DNA from: JBAXTZ01 sp037129925 | Lineage (GTDB): Bacteria; Bacillota; Negativicutes; JBAXTZ01 | NCBI GenBank assembly: GCA_037129925.1 | Contig: JBAXTZ010000004.1 | Location: 1-64,000, forward strand | Direction of reading: 5' to 3' | DNA: 64,000 nt | In this document: positions 24,960-34,338 of the stretch, in pieces | Layout of the letters: every line of letters begins with the position of its first letter | Position numbering within the stretch: the first letter of the stretch is position 1 | Made by a program: the position numbers and the translations under genes | The notes under the pieces: model-generated | What the model saw: the letters and a program-made list of their open reading frames with translations, nothing else | The model's database searches: none | Told to the model about the DNA's origin: nothing

Positions 24960-26233
24960 TGAATTTCGATTGCACAATAATTCCGCCATCACCAATAACC
25001 ACTCAAACACCTCTGGAAATCCGTGCCGCTTGTTGTGCCAAATCGTTTGCCAAATTTGTTATTAGCATTACGAACGGTACCCGTAACCAAATTCTTTTTG
25101 AAGGTAACGGAGAAAAATTTCTTGATTGGTCAAACGTTGCTTTGCGAATCAATACCTCTGAATGGAGAGGCGATAATACAATCATTCTTCAAGCCTTAGC
25201 TAGCGACAACCAGATTATTCAAGAGCAGCGTCGTAAGATACAAATTGTTGAAAGTTTTTCTCGTTCGACCGGCAAACTCGATGGCGCATGGTGTGGACTG
25301 TATCATTGGAGTGAGTCCGAAGGCAAGTTATGGAACCCGGTTATTAAACAGTTTACAACTGCTGATTGGCAGCAGTTAATCCGCGACATGCATGCTCTGG
25401 ATATGAATGTAGTTGTCCTCCAAGAGCTGTTTCGCAATGAAGAGTATTTTGGCAAGCACGACATTCCAAATAGTGGCTATTCCGGCCGCGCTTTTTATCC
25501 CTCAGCGCTATATCCCGGTCGCATGGATATTGCTTGCAGTGACCCAGTCGAAGCAATTATGACAGTCGCCGATGAACTTGGCATGCATGTTTTCCCGGGA
25601 ATCGGAATGTATGCCTGGTTCGATTTCACACCCGGCTCGCTGGCGTGGCACAAGCAAGTGGCTAAGGAAATTTGGCAACGATACGGGCACCATTCATCAT
25701 TTTATGGCTGGTATATTTCCGAAGAAGTATTCGGCGATTTGGATTATGGCGCCAATACCAAGCATAACATCATCGAGTTCTTTCGCTCCTTCAAGCAGTT
25801 TAAGAACCAATTTTCCCCAGTCAAACCAGTACTGCTGGCACCAAACTGTTTTTATGTGCGCCGTGGTGAAGCTGCCTGGCGCGACCTTGCCAAGGAACTT
25901 GACATAATCTGTCCTTTTGCCTTTCACCGTATGGATGCCGAGGATGACAGCCCGGAAGACACAATTGCATTGCTGCAAGACATTTGCGATCAAAGCGGAG
26001 CGCATCTGTGGTTAGATATGGAAAGTTTCTTGTTTAACCCGGATATGTCGCTGTTTCCGCGTCCGGTAGCGGATATGATTTTAGAGCTACACCGTTTCAA
26101 CACCTTTGAAAAAATTCTCTGTTACCAATTCCCCGGACTGATGAATTCGCCCACCGCACGGTTACAGCCCGGCGGTCCGGCTACGGTAGATAATTTTGTC
26201 AAATATCAGGAGTATGTCAAGAAAATTTATTGA
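24959..26233 (+). CDS. DUF4434-type TIM-barrel glycoside hydrolase-like protein
   Basis: About 424 residues from the ATG at 24959, which overlaps the previous stop (TGATG). In-frame GTG codons at 24953 and 24956 are alternatives. Residues 1-95 form a beta-rich domain; residues about 105-424 match the DUF4434 barrel: WQQLIRDMHALDMNVVVLQE, FPGIGMYAWFDF, FYGWYISEEVFGD and LWLDMESFLFNPD. The paired acidic residues in ISEE and LDME could serve as a retaining-glycosidase catalytic pair (inference). No signal peptide is visible although its neighbour is secreted. Translational coupling implies a joint pathway. Confidence 0.65.
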   Translation: MNFDCTIIPPSPITTQTPLEIRAACCAKSFAKFVISITNGTRNQILFEGNGEKFLDWSNVALRINTSEWRGDNTIILQALASDNQIIQEQRRKIQIVESFSRSTGKLDGAWCGLYHWSESEGKLWNPVIKQFTTADWQQLIRDMHALDMNVVVLQELFRNEEYFGKHDIPNSGYSGRAFYPSALYPGRMDIACSDPVEAIMTVADELGMHVFPGIGMYAWFDFTPGSLAWHKQVAKEIWQRYGHHSSFYGWYISEEVFGDLDYGANTKHNIIEFFRSFKQFKNQFSPVKPVLLAPNCFYVRRGEAAWRDLAKELDIICPFAFHRMDAEDDSPEDTIALLQDICDQSGAHLWLDMESFLFNPDMSLFPRPVADMILELHRFNTFEKILCYQFPGLMNSPTARLQPGGPATVDNFVKYQEYVKKIY

Positions 26234-26272
26234 ATGTGTGTAACCAACAAGCAGGACAATAAGGAGAATAGT

Positions 26273-27733
26273 ATGAGCCGCATAAAACTATTTGCGTTAC
26301 TGACAACCATTATTTTCATTGCCAGCCTGTTTGCCGGTTGCGGCGGCAACTCGGCGGTAAAGAAAGATGATATGAAGGAACCGGTCGAATTGACCTACTA
26401 TTTTTTATCTTATGGCGAAATCAAAGATTTGCCCTTGGTTGAAGCCAAAATCAATGAATACTTGAAACCCAAAATCAACGCTACTATCAAGTTGATGCCG
26501 ATTGCCGATGCTGATTACAATCAAAAATTGACGACTATGGCCTCGGCTGGCGAACCAATGGATCTGGTGTTTACCAGTTTCTGGGCCTACCCGTTTATCA
26601 AAGCGGTAAATACCGGACAATTGCTGGCTTTAAACGAACTACTCGACCTGTACGGACCGGATGTCAAGAAAAATGAATATCCCGAATACTGGCCGGCGGT
26701 GACAGTTAACGGAAACATCTATGCTGTTCCAATCAATGGCGGTATCGCCTACCAACAAGCTTATACTTTTAACAAAGTCTTAGTGGAAAAATATAACGTC
26801 GATTTGTCAGCCATAAAAACTTTTGAAGATCTCTACGCGGCATTGGTAAAAGTAAAAAAACAGGCGCCAAACCTTAACGGCTTAGCCTGCAATTCAGCTT
26901 ATGCACCGGCTGACGAAATCGATTATGTATTTGACCGTGATTTTCCGGCTGCGGTTAAAATCGACGATCCAACTTGCAAAGTGTATAACCAATTTAACGA
27001 TCCGCGCGTTATCCAATTGTTGAAAATTTATCACGAGATGTATAAGCTTGGTATTGTTCCGCGTGACAAAATTAATTCCGGCAACGTACAATTGTTTCGG
27101 CAAGGTAAGACTATGTGCGAAATCAATGTTTTTGGACCGGGCCTGGATGGCATAATGACCAGAACTTATGGCTTCGACACAATCTCTATCCCGGCTAACA
27201 GCCGTGGTGTTAAATCAACTTTTTCCGCTACTGGAAATATGTTGGCTATTTCGGCAACCAGCAAGCATCCGGAGCGAACGATGATGTTTTTGAACCTTTT
27301 GAATAGCGACCCTTATCTTTCTAATTTATGTGCGTACGGTATTGAAGGAATACACTGGAAAGCCGTCGGTACAGATCGCCTCGACTTCTTGCCGCAACAT
27401 TTAAATTATAATATTTCGTTAGTCGGTAATCCGTTTATTGGTCGTTTGACACCCACCGACCCGGATAATCTTTGGGATATATTAAAAAAAGCTAACGCAG
27501 TAGCCACTAAATCACCAATCTTTGGTTTTTCCTTCAATCCTGATCCTGTCAAAAATGAAATGTCGGCTATCCAAAATGTGAAGGATGAGTTTGTGCCGCA
27601 TTTGTTTGTCGGCGAAGTTGACGTCGATTCAACCCTCGCCAAAATGAACGAGAAATTTACTGCTTCAGGTTTAGACAAAGTGCTAAGCGAAATGCAAAGA
27701 CAAATTGACGCCTGGAAGAAAACCCAAAAATAA
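26273..27733 (+). CDS. Sugar ABC-type solute-binding lipoprotein (LplA-like)
   Basis: 486 residues from the ATG at 26273 (AAGGAGA upstream); the longer frame from 26234 is not supported. The signal peptide MSRIKLFALLTTIIFIASLF ends in the lipobox AGC near residue 23. The mature protein has the family 1 extracellular binding-protein fold: MASAGEPMDLVFTSFW near 80 and the C-terminal region with SKHPERTMMFLNLLNSDPYL, as in LplA/LipO-type proteins with a DUF3502-like end. No permease or ATPase genes accompany it, so it must pair with a transporter encoded elsewhere or act as an orphan sensor. The gene order suggests it binds a product of the two hydrolase-like proteins upstream. Confidence 0.82.
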   Translation: MSRIKLFALLTTIIFIASLFAGCGGNSAVKKDDMKEPVELTYYFLSYGEIKDLPLVEAKINEYLKPKINATIKLMPIADADYNQKLTTMASAGEPMDLVFTSFWAYPFIKAVNTGQLLALNELLDLYGPDVKKNEYPEYWPAVTVNGNIYAVPINGGIAYQQAYTFNKVLVEKYNVDLSAIKTFEDLYAALVKVKKQAPNLNGLACNSAYAPADEIDYVFDRDFPAAVKIDDPTCKVYNQFNDPRVIQLLKIYHEMYKLGIVPRDKINSGNVQLFRQGKTMCEINVFGPGLDGIMTRTYGFDTISIPANSRGVKSTFSATGNMLAISATSKHPERTMMFLNLLNSDPYLSNLCAYGIEGIHWKAVGTDRLDFLPQHLNYNISLVGNPFIGRLTPTDPDNLWDILKKANAVATKSPIFGFSFNPDPVKNEMSAIQNVKDEFVPHLFVGEVDVDSTLAKMNEKFTASGLDKVLSEMQRQIDAWKKTQK

Positions 27734-27736
27734 TAA

Positions 27737-28473
27737 TTTTTTGCTTCGATAACTTGGGCAGGGAGATACGTCCTCAAGGCTGCCCAAGCTGACGGTGCCT
27801 TATTCGTCTTGGTTGTCGGCGACTTTACCGTTTTTGGCGAGAAAAAAGAATTTGTTCAACTCTTGACTGAGATTTACGCTCAAGTTCCCAATCTACCGGT
27901 ATTCTCGGTGATTGGGAACCATGACCTCCTGAACATGGAAATGCCCGCGCCGGAATCCTACGCCGACAAGGTCTCGACGCCAGCCAAACGAAAAGCGGCC
28001 TACGCAAACTATATTCGCTATGTCGGACCGCCAAATTATGTTTTGGACTCACCCGAGTTGGGATTGAAAATCGTTTCCGCCGACAGTGCGACTTATGTCA
28101 TCGATACCCCAACCTTGCATTGGGTCAAAGAACAATTATCCGAACGTCAACGGAGTGCTTTTTTCGCCACACACATGCCACCGGAATGGGAAAATCGGGA
28201 ATTTCCGTGGGTACCGGTAGCGCCGGAATGGTCGATGTTATTAAGGAAACTCAGCCGGACGGAGCGTTCTTTGGCCACATTCACACTTATGACACCAAAC
28301 AGATATTCACGATTCCGGCTTTTATCGCCGGGGTTGCCGGCTGCACAAACATTGATTGGGATATTGGCGATCCCGGATTCGGCTATCTGATGTGTCATGT
28401 AGTAAACGGCGTACCAAGTTATTCACGCGTTGATTTGGTGACGAAAGCAGTATTCAAGTCGGCTAATTATTAG
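27737..28473 (+). pseudogene. Metallophosphoesterase, 5'-truncated and frameshifted
   Basis: The first part (to about 28200) reads VLVVGDFTVFGEKKEFVQLL, then VFSVIGNHDLLN and FFATHMPP: metal-binding motifs GD, GNHD and H of the calcineurin-like superfamily. The remainder is in another frame, GMVDVIKETQPDGAFFGHIH then TYDTKQI, supplying the GHIH motif. The shift lies at about 28190-28240. The N-terminus, with signal peptide and the first D-x-H motif, is missing: the frame begins right after the TAATAA that ends the binding-protein gene, and no proper start is present. Its 3' end overlaps the convergent intact metallophosphoesterase gene by 11 bases. A non-functional relic is the simplest reading. 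Confidence 0.75.
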
Positions 28474-29476
28474 AATTAAGCTTAAACTCATCGTGAAGCT
28501 GAACGTTGTTACCATACAGCCAATATTCCGCCGCAGTTATGGTATTGTTATCGTTAATTGTAATGATCATACAGCCCGGATGATTATCAGCACTCGCGAC
28601 CGATGCTTGAGGAGATAGATCGGTAATTATTTTATCTGCATCTTTTGGATTGAATGATTCAAGCGTTCCCAAATCGCCAATAACCAGCTGCGGTATACCT
28701 TCCACGACCCCGCGACAGTATAAATGTTTATGCCCTGAAATATACGCCACTACGTTACCGGCGTTAACCAATGTTTTCCATAACTCATCTCTCAAACTCT
28801 GCTGCTGAAACATGTTCCAGTGATGCTTACTCTCCATATCATCCGGCGTATACATCGGACTGTGCCCAAATACAAACAGATACTTTTCATTTTTTCCGCT
28901 ATTGACTTCAGTTTTTATCCAATCAATGTTTAGCGTCGGCATTCTATCCTTGCCGTTAACAAACTGGTCAGCCAATATAAATTTCGCTCCATTATGCACA
29001 AAACTATATGTCAAACCTTTCTCAGCCTCTGGCCCGGTCAGCGGCATTTTATTTGCGACAATATTCATATATGCATAATAACAATTTGGGTCGCGATTAT
29101 CTTTTCCGTAATCATGATTACCACGGATAACATATAATGGAATATTATTTTCAGCCAATATTGCTACAGTTGCCATGTAATTGGCATATTGTTTGGAATA
29201 CTTTTCATACACCGGCGACGTTGACTTGGTAAGTACACCAGTAATTAAATCGCCAGTTTCAATTACAAAATCCGGTTTTTGACTTACGATAAATCTTAGA
29301 ATCGGCGGCAACGCCGGCGTCACTCCGGTCAGCGTATTTACTTTCTCACAATCATGCGTATCACTAATCAAAGCAAAACTCCAACTTTTCGCATCACATT
29401 GCGGCATTGTAGCCAAGCTAATAACAACAAGAACCACCACTGCCAAAGCGGTTTGAAAAGCTTTGTTTCTTATCAT
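28463..29476 (-). CDS. Secreted calcineurin-like metallophosphoesterase
   Basis: 337 residues from the ATG at 29476 (GGGGA about nine bases upstream; an ATG at 29485 is the alternative). A signal peptide covers about the first 28 residues and ends near QCDAKS. Metal motifs are complete: ISDTHD near 35, ETGDLITG near 72, IRGNHDYG near 118, FGHSP near 205 and SGHKH near 248. It should hydrolyse phosphomonoesters or diesters outside the cytoplasm with a dinuclear metal site. It runs opposite to the rest of the cluster. Substrate unknown. Confidence 0.82.
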   Translation of the reverse strand: MIRNKAFQTALAVVVLVVISLATMPQCDAKSWSFALISDTHDCEKVNTLTGVTPALPPILRFIVSQKPDFVIETGDLITGVLTKSTSPVYEKYSKQYANYMATVAILAENNIPLYVIRGNHDYGKDNRDPNCYYAYMNIVANKMPLTGPEAEKGLTYSFVHNGAKFILADQFVNGKDRMPTLNIDWIKTEVNSGKNEKYLFVFGHSPMYTPDDMESKHHWNMFQQQSLRDELWKTLVNAGNVVAYISGHKHLYCRGVVEGIPQLVIGDLGTLESFNPKDADKIITDLSPQASVASADNHPGCMIITINDNNTITAAEYWLYGNNVQLHDEFKLNSNN

Positions 29477-29613
29477 TTTTACCATTCCCCTTTAGTACGA
29501 TTTATGCAAAATTATTAGAAACATTATAACAGTAAGTTTGAAAATAATGAATAGTTACTATTGGCTTTTTGGACCTGTCTATTCTGCCAATTATCACCCT
29601 GCTTGCTCCTGTG

Positions 29614-29697
29614 ATGTGTCACTTGGTAAACGGTGCACCGAACTATTCACATGTCAACATTCTTTCTAAAGAAATTTTTATGTCGGGTGTGTATTAA
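29614..29697 (+). pseudogene. 3' relic of a second metallophosphoesterase copy
   Basis: The frame ending at the TAA at 29695-29697 reads MCHLVNGAPNYSHVNILSKE and then IFMSGVY. It lines up with the last residues of the broken copy at 28473 (MCHVVNGVPSYSRVDLVTKA then VFKSANY). Nothing upstream of it in this frame looks like the rest of the protein. It sits immediately before the ATG of the DUF4127 gene. Confidence 0.7.
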
Positions 29698-31245
29698 ATG
29701 AAAATCGTCTATCTTCCTCTTGATGAACGGCCCTGTAATTACGACTACCCGCAACAAATTGCACAAATGAGCAGTTCGATCGAACTGCTGGCGCCGCCGC
29801 GCTCACTTTTGGGGCAAAAAAAAACGCCCGCCGATCGGGCTGGCTTAAAAGTTTGGTTACTGGAAAAAGCAGCGCACTGTGATGCTGTAATAATTGCCGC
29901 CGAGATGCTGCTATATGGCGGACTGGTGCCATCGCGGCTACACGCTCAAGTTGAATCCCAATTGCTCGATTCGGTTGATTTCATAAACCAACTCAAACTC
30001 ATCAATCCGGAACTCCGAATATATGTTGGTAGCTTGATCATGCGAACACCCTCATACAGCTCCAATGACGAAGAACCGCCCTACTACGAACAATACGGTG
30101 CCCATATTTTTCGTTACGGTTGGTTGTTAGACAAGAGTGATCGCGACGGTCTGTCAGCTGCCGAACACCAAGAAATGAATGACTTAAAACAATCTCTGCC
30201 TACTCTATCCATAGATGATTATGTTCAACGTCGCCAAAAAAACATTGTTGCGCTTACCGCGATAATCGGACTTGTCCAGCGCGGCGTAATTGAATTTATG
30301 GTAATTCCTCAGGACGACAGCGCGCTGTATGGCTACACCGCTATCGATCAGCGTCACATCGTCAGCGCTATTGCAGAAAAACGTTTGCAGGGCAAAATCC
30401 ACATTTATCCAGGTGCCGATGAACTAGGCTGTACATTGTTGGCGCGGGCGGCGCAAGTTGGCTGCGCGATTTATCCGTTCTATGCCGCTGGAAACGCCGA
30501 GAACATCGTTCCACTATTCGAGGATCGTCCGCTTGGTGAAAGTTTGCGTGCTCACTTGCTAGCAGCAGGATGTGAAGTGGTAAGCCACAGCGGGGAGGCC
30601 GATGCCGTACTTGCGATAAACGCACCAGGAAAGTTTATGCAACAGGCTTATGAACAGGCTAAAAAAGATGTTTCTTATTCCAGTTATCGGAACTTGCGGC
30701 TGTTTATCGACAACATCCGCCGGTATCTTGATTGCGGCTATCCGTTGGCGATCGCCGATTGCGCTTTTGCCAATGGCGGTGACACTGAATTGATTGAAAT
30801 GCTTGACGAAGCCCTACTGCTCGATAAAATATCAGCTTATGCCGGCTGGAACACCAACTGCAATACTCTGGGAACGGTAATTTGCGCATTATTGTTTGCC
30901 CGCCAGTCCGGCAATATTGATACAATAATCCACTTTAAACAGCTCCGTTTGATAGAGGACTGGCTATACCAAGCTCAGGTGCGCCAATCGTTATTGGACG
31001 ATATTGCCTACCAAGCAAAACACGCTCCTTGCAACAACGAGCTACAGCTAAAACTTAAACAAATTGAGTCCGGTATGGGCTTCCACGTTTTGTTTCCGCC
31101 TGATTTCGCAAAAATAGCAGCCACGCGGTTACTGCAGCGCTGGATTAAGGCTATTCGTCACTCCTTTCATAATAAGCAAATTTCGAAAATCACCGTTAGT
31201 CACCCTTGGCAACGCGCATTTGAAATAAAACTTGATATTGAATAA
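29698..31245 (+). CDS. DUF4127 family protein
   Basis: 515 residues. MKIVYLPLDERPCNYDYPQQ at the start and EMLLYGGLVPSRLH near residue 78 are the DUF4127 hallmarks, followed by FMVIPQDDSALYGYT near 205, YPGADELGC near 237 and GWNTNCNTLGTVI near 385. No signal peptide or membrane segment is seen. The biochemical role is not known; in Firmicutes the family tends to lie near sugar-binding proteins and glycosidase-like genes, as here. The start immediately follows the stop of a metallophosphoesterase relic, so its native upstream sequence may have been replaced. Confidence 0.85.
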   Translation: MKIVYLPLDERPCNYDYPQQIAQMSSSIELLAPPRSLLGQKKTPADRAGLKVWLLEKAAHCDAVIIAAEMLLYGGLVPSRLHAQVESQLLDSVDFINQLKLINPELRIYVGSLIMRTPSYSSNDEEPPYYEQYGAHIFRYGWLLDKSDRDGLSAAEHQEMNDLKQSLPTLSIDDYVQRRQKNIVALTAIIGLVQRGVIEFMVIPQDDSALYGYTAIDQRHIVSAIAEKRLQGKIHIYPGADELGCTLLARAAQVGCAIYPFYAAGNAENIVPLFEDRPLGESLRAHLLAAGCEVVSHSGEADAVLAINAPGKFMQQAYEQAKKDVSYSSYRNLRLFIDNIRRYLDCGYPLAIADCAFANGGDTELIEMLDEALLLDKISAYAGWNTNCNTLGTVICALLFARQSGNIDTIIHFKQLRLIEDWLYQAQVRQSLLDDIAYQAKHAPCNNELQLKLKQIESGMGFHVLFPPDFAKIAATRLLQRWIKAIRHSFHNKQISKITVSHPWQRAFEIKLDIE

Positions 31246-31335
31246 AAAACCACCCTGCGAACCAAAAATTCACCGGGTGATTTTTCATCGACTACATTTT
31301 GTAGGTCAAGGCGATATTGAAATAGTAATAACTAC

Positions 31336-32307
31336 TCAATTACCATTAATCAACTGCTCCCGCCGTTTACGATACTCAATTATCGGCGCATCGCCGGGAA
31401 TTAATTTCTCATCCATCTTCAAACTGCTTTTTTTGGGTAATTGGGTCTGTACTACGCGTTTGTCTTGGCGTAAAATAACTATGGAAACTACTTTGCCAAT
31501 CCAACTAAATATCGGTCCTAAGACTGGCAAATTAATTGTGCGTTGATAGTAGCGGATGTAAACCAGCGTATTTTCTTCATCTACCGGAACAAAAGCTGCA
31601 ACTGCGCGAATGTCCTTGGAGATAATATTCTGCCAGATGTTTGGGAAATGAAATTGTAATTGGGGGAATTTCTCGTAGCCGGTTAGTTGTTCAGCTGTTT
31701 TAGGCACAGTTGTCCCATCATCGGCAACATTGTTAACATAAAACTTAAGTAAATTGGCTGAGCTGGTTACCACCGGACCATTTACTACAGTGCGATTTCC
31801 GCGTCCAATCGTAGTGCCATGCACAAACGGCAGATGGAGCACATCCAGTTGGTTTTCGATCGTCCGCGAATAATGTACCGCCCACGGATCAATGAATTGC
31901 GAATAACTAAAGCCGTTTTTCAAGTCCTCAAAGAAAAATGGTTGGGAATCACACTTATCCTGGTCGCCCCACCATAACCAAATAAAACCGCCTTTTTCGA
32001 CTACGATATAGGATTGCACCTTAAAGCGCTCCGGCGGTGCCGAGTTTTTACCATTTGCCGGAATCAGGCGCACGGCGCCGCTTTTGTCATATTGAAAGCC
32101 GTGAAACGGACAGACAACATGATTGCCTTTAATCCAACCTTTGCCTAACGATGCTCCGCGATGACAACACTTGTCCTCAATACAACAAATGCCGCCGGCA
32201 ACATCACGCCAGAACACCAATTTCACGCCTAAGCGCTTAACAGTTATCGGCTGTTTTTTGCCAATTTCATTGCTACTTAATACCGCGTACCATTGATTGT
32301 AAATCAT
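31336..32307 (-). CDS. Rieske [2Fe-2S] oxygenase-like protein
   Basis: 323 residues. The Rieske cluster motif is Cys47-x-His49, then Cys66-x2-His69 (CCHRGASLGKGW ... VVCPFHG). The catalytic domain has the mononuclear iron segment NQLDVLHLPFVHGTTIGRGN near 150-170, with two histidines, as in the pheophorbide/ring-hydroxylating oxygenase group. Such enzymes use O2 and electrons from a reductase to hydroxylate or demethylate an organic substrate. No ferredoxin reductase gene adjoins it; a flavoredoxin lies 800 bp away. Substrate unknown. An O2-dependent enzyme in this genomic setting is unexpected. Confidence 0.8.
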   Translation of the reverse strand: MIYNQWYAVLSSNEIGKKQPITVKRLGVKLVFWRDVAGGICCIEDKCCHRGASLGKGWIKGNHVVCPFHGFQYDKSGAVRLIPANGKNSAPPERFKVQSYIVVEKGGFIWLWWGDQDKCDSQPFFFEDLKNGFSYSQFIDPWAVHYSRTIENQLDVLHLPFVHGTTIGRGNRTVVNGPVVTSSANLLKFYVNNVADDGTTVPKTAEQLTGYEKFPQLQFHFPNIWQNIISKDIRAVAAFVPVDEENTLVYIRYYQRTINLPVLGPIFSWIGKVVSIVILRQDKRVVQTQLPKKSSLKMDEKLIPGDAPIIEYRKRREQLINGN

Positions 32308-32408
32308 ATTACCTCCAAAGCAATCTTCAATTGCCGCTCAATCACTTGACAATGCCAAGCAAATTATATATCATCTCTACAATAATAAAAATAAGATTAA
32401 GGATGTTT

Positions 32409-33029
32409 ATGAAGAAATTTTTGAATCCGAAAACGATTTTCATCGCACTGATAATTTTTCTTGCAGTGTACAAAGTGCACGGCGATTATATTTCGCTACA
32501 TACTCTTTTTGGTATCGGCGGCAACGCGTTAGTTTATTTCCCCTTATTCGTTTATGTGCTGGTGCTATATATCGGCTACTCACTGGCCAACAAATGGCGT
32601 CCGGCGGTAATCAGTGTCAAACGTCTGGCATTTTCACCGGCAATGTTCCTGATTTTAACTATTCCCTCGCTAATCAGTGGAAAATATCACGACACCGCGC
32701 TTATCAGTTATATTGTTGGCATGGTGGGCATTTTTGCGCTGTCGATGTTTGTTCACAGTAAAATCGACATTAAAGCTGATAAGATCAAAAAACTTATTGC
32801 CATCCCCGCTGATCCGATAATAATAATCGCGACACTATTTGTTGTCGGTAACGGCGTTGCAAATGGTTATCTTAATGCAATCAATTCGCCACTTATGAAA
32901 TCCGGCTGGTTGGTGCCAATTATGGCTTTCGTGTCAGCCGCCATCGCCGGTCACCGAATTGCAAAAGCGCTCAGCTTTTATCTCAAATACCGTCAAGCGC
33001 CGCAGACTGATTTAGAAAAAACAAAATAG
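32409..33029 (+). CDS. Integral membrane protein of unknown function
   Basis: 206 residues from the ATG at 32409 (AAGGA upstream); an in-frame ATG at 32403 overlaps that site. Six or seven hydrophobic helices, starting MKKFLNPKTIFIALIIFLAV, and a short charged C-terminal tail. I do not recognise a family with confidence. It has its own terminator and lies divergent from the Rieske gene. Confidence 0.65.
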   Translation: MKKFLNPKTIFIALIIFLAVYKVHGDYISLHTLFGIGGNALVYFPLFVYVLVLYIGYSLANKWRPAVISVKRLAFSPAMFLILTIPSLISGKYHDTALISYIVGMVGIFALSMFVHSKIDIKADKIKKLIAIPADPIIIIATLFVVGNGVANGYLNAINSPLMKSGWLVPIMAFVSAAIAGHRIAKALSFYLKYRQAPQTDLEKTK

Positions 33030-33036
33030 CTCTAAT

Positions 33037-33076
33037 AAAACAGCCGCTCTCCGCAAAATGCCGAGGCGGCTGTTTT
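33037..33076. terminator. Bidirectional terminator
   Basis: AAAACAGCCGC (33037-33047) pairs with GCGGCTGTTTT (33066-33076), followed by more T, between the membrane-protein gene and the convergent flavoredoxin gene. Confidence 0.82.
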
Positions 33077-33080
33077 TTTA

Positions 33081-33641
33081 TTAGCGCTTACATTTTGCGC
33101 CGTCACTCCATGCTTTGCCGATTGCCGCACCACAAGAATAATATTTCAAATCAGGCATTGTAAAAATCAGCTGATCGATTTTCGCCAAATCCGGCTTGCC
33201 GGCAGTCATACAGTCTTCTTGGCAAAATGCATTAATTACTTCGCCAATGAATAGTGTATTGGAAGGCAACTCAATCGTCTGGGTCAACTTGCAAGTTAAA
33301 CTGTACGGCGCATTGGCAATTAGCGGCGCATTTTTCAAATCACCGTAAACTGTTTCAAACAACCCGCCTTTATCGACTTTCCGACCTGAATTCATCCCGC
33401 AATAGTCGGCAATATCTTTTTGCAAAACATTAACGCCATTGATACTAAACTCTCCGGTTTCGCGAATGATTTCATTGGTCAGATGTCCTTTGTTGATTGC
33501 AATCGCAAACAACGGTGGCTGATTATTCACCCGGGTTACCCAGCCAACCGCCATAAAATTTACTTTGTCGTCCATTTTCGTGCCGACCAAAACCAATGGC
33601 ATTGGGTATACAAACGCGTTTTTACCGATTTCCTTTTGCAT
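33081..33641 (-). CDS. Flavoredoxin / flavin reductase family protein
   Basis: 186 residues. The split-barrel FMN-binding fold of the flavin reductase-like family is indicated by FVYPMPLVLVGTKMDDKVNF, MAVGWVTRVNNQPPLFAIAI near residue 35 and GEFSINGVN near 65. Such proteins carry FMN and transfer electrons in anaerobes or reduce flavins. It starts two bases after the queuosine-transporter stop on the same strand, so the two are probably cotranscribed. Confidence 0.85.
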   Translation of the reverse strand: MQKEIGKNAFVYPMPLVLVGTKMDDKVNFMAVGWVTRVNNQPPLFAIAINKGHLTNEIIRETGEFSINGVNVLQKDIADYCGMNSGRKVDKGGLFETVYGDLKNAPLIANAPYSLTCKLTQTIELPSNTLFIGEVINAFCQEDCMTAGKPDLAKIDQLIFTMPDLKYYSCGAAIGKAWSDGAKCKR

Positions 33642-33642
33642 C

Positions 33643-34338
33643 TTAATTATCTCCTATCTTGAATGGATTATAACGCACACCATAATCATATGTATCCAAT
33701 TGCTCTTTTTTCTTCAACCAAGCAATTACACGAAGAGTGAGCGGCGAGATCACTATTTCATAACCCGATTTGAAGACCCATTGCACCAGTACATAGGCCT
33801 GCAAATCGACTAGTGGAATCGTTCCGCCAAATGCAATACATCCGAATATTATCGAATCAAATAGCTGCCCAACGATTGTTGAAAGCACCACTCTCAACCA
33901 CAAATAACGCCCCTGGCACGCAACTTTCAATTTTGACAACACAAACGAGTTCAAAAATTCGCCAACCAAATAGGCGCACAACGACGCCACAAAAATCCTT
34001 GGCATAAAGCCAAGAATTCGAGCATAAGCTTCCTGCCCGTCCCAAAACGGCGCTGGCGGCAGAATTTGCGCCACCATCAGAGTTAGCACCAAAAACAGAT
34101 TACCGGCAAAGCCCAGCCAAATTACCATCCGGCTCCGGCGGAAACCATAAACCTCGGTTAACACGTCGCCAAAAATATAACTGAGCGGAAATACTATCGT
34201 CCCGGCATCCATAAATACGCCAAAAAAATCAAATATCTTTACCGACGCAATATTGGCAGTAAGCAAGCAAATAATAAAACTTGCCGAAAACAGCAAAAAT
34301 CGGCGCGAATACTGAGCGTCAACTTTGTTTTCTGCCAT
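33643..34338 (-). CDS. yhhQ: Queuosine precursor transporter (YhhQ/DUF165)
   Basis: 231 residues with about six membrane helices. FPLSYIFGDVLTEVYGFRRS near residue 47 is the family signature, and GQLFDSIIFGCIAFGG near 155 is typical of the second half. YhhQ-type transporters take up preQ0, preQ1 or queuine for tRNA modification. Its start overlaps the stop of the upstream small gene (ATGA). Confidence 0.88.
   Translation of the reverse strand: MAENKVDAQYSRRFLLFSASFIICLLTANIASVKIFDFFGVFMDAGTIVFPLSYIFGDVLTEVYGFRRSRMVIWLGFAGNLFLVLTLMVAQILPPAPFWDGQEAYARILGFMPRIFVASLCAYLVGEFLNSFVLSKLKVACQGRYLWLRVVLSTIVGQLFDSIIFGCIAFGGTIPLVDLQAYVLVQWVFKSGYEIVISPLTLRVIAWLKKKEQLDTYDYGVRYNPFKIGDN

Noticed and set aside
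31246..31300. Terminator after the DUF4127 gene
   Set aside because: A possible stem (ACCACCC with GGGTGAT) has a mismatch and a long loop; too weak to list.
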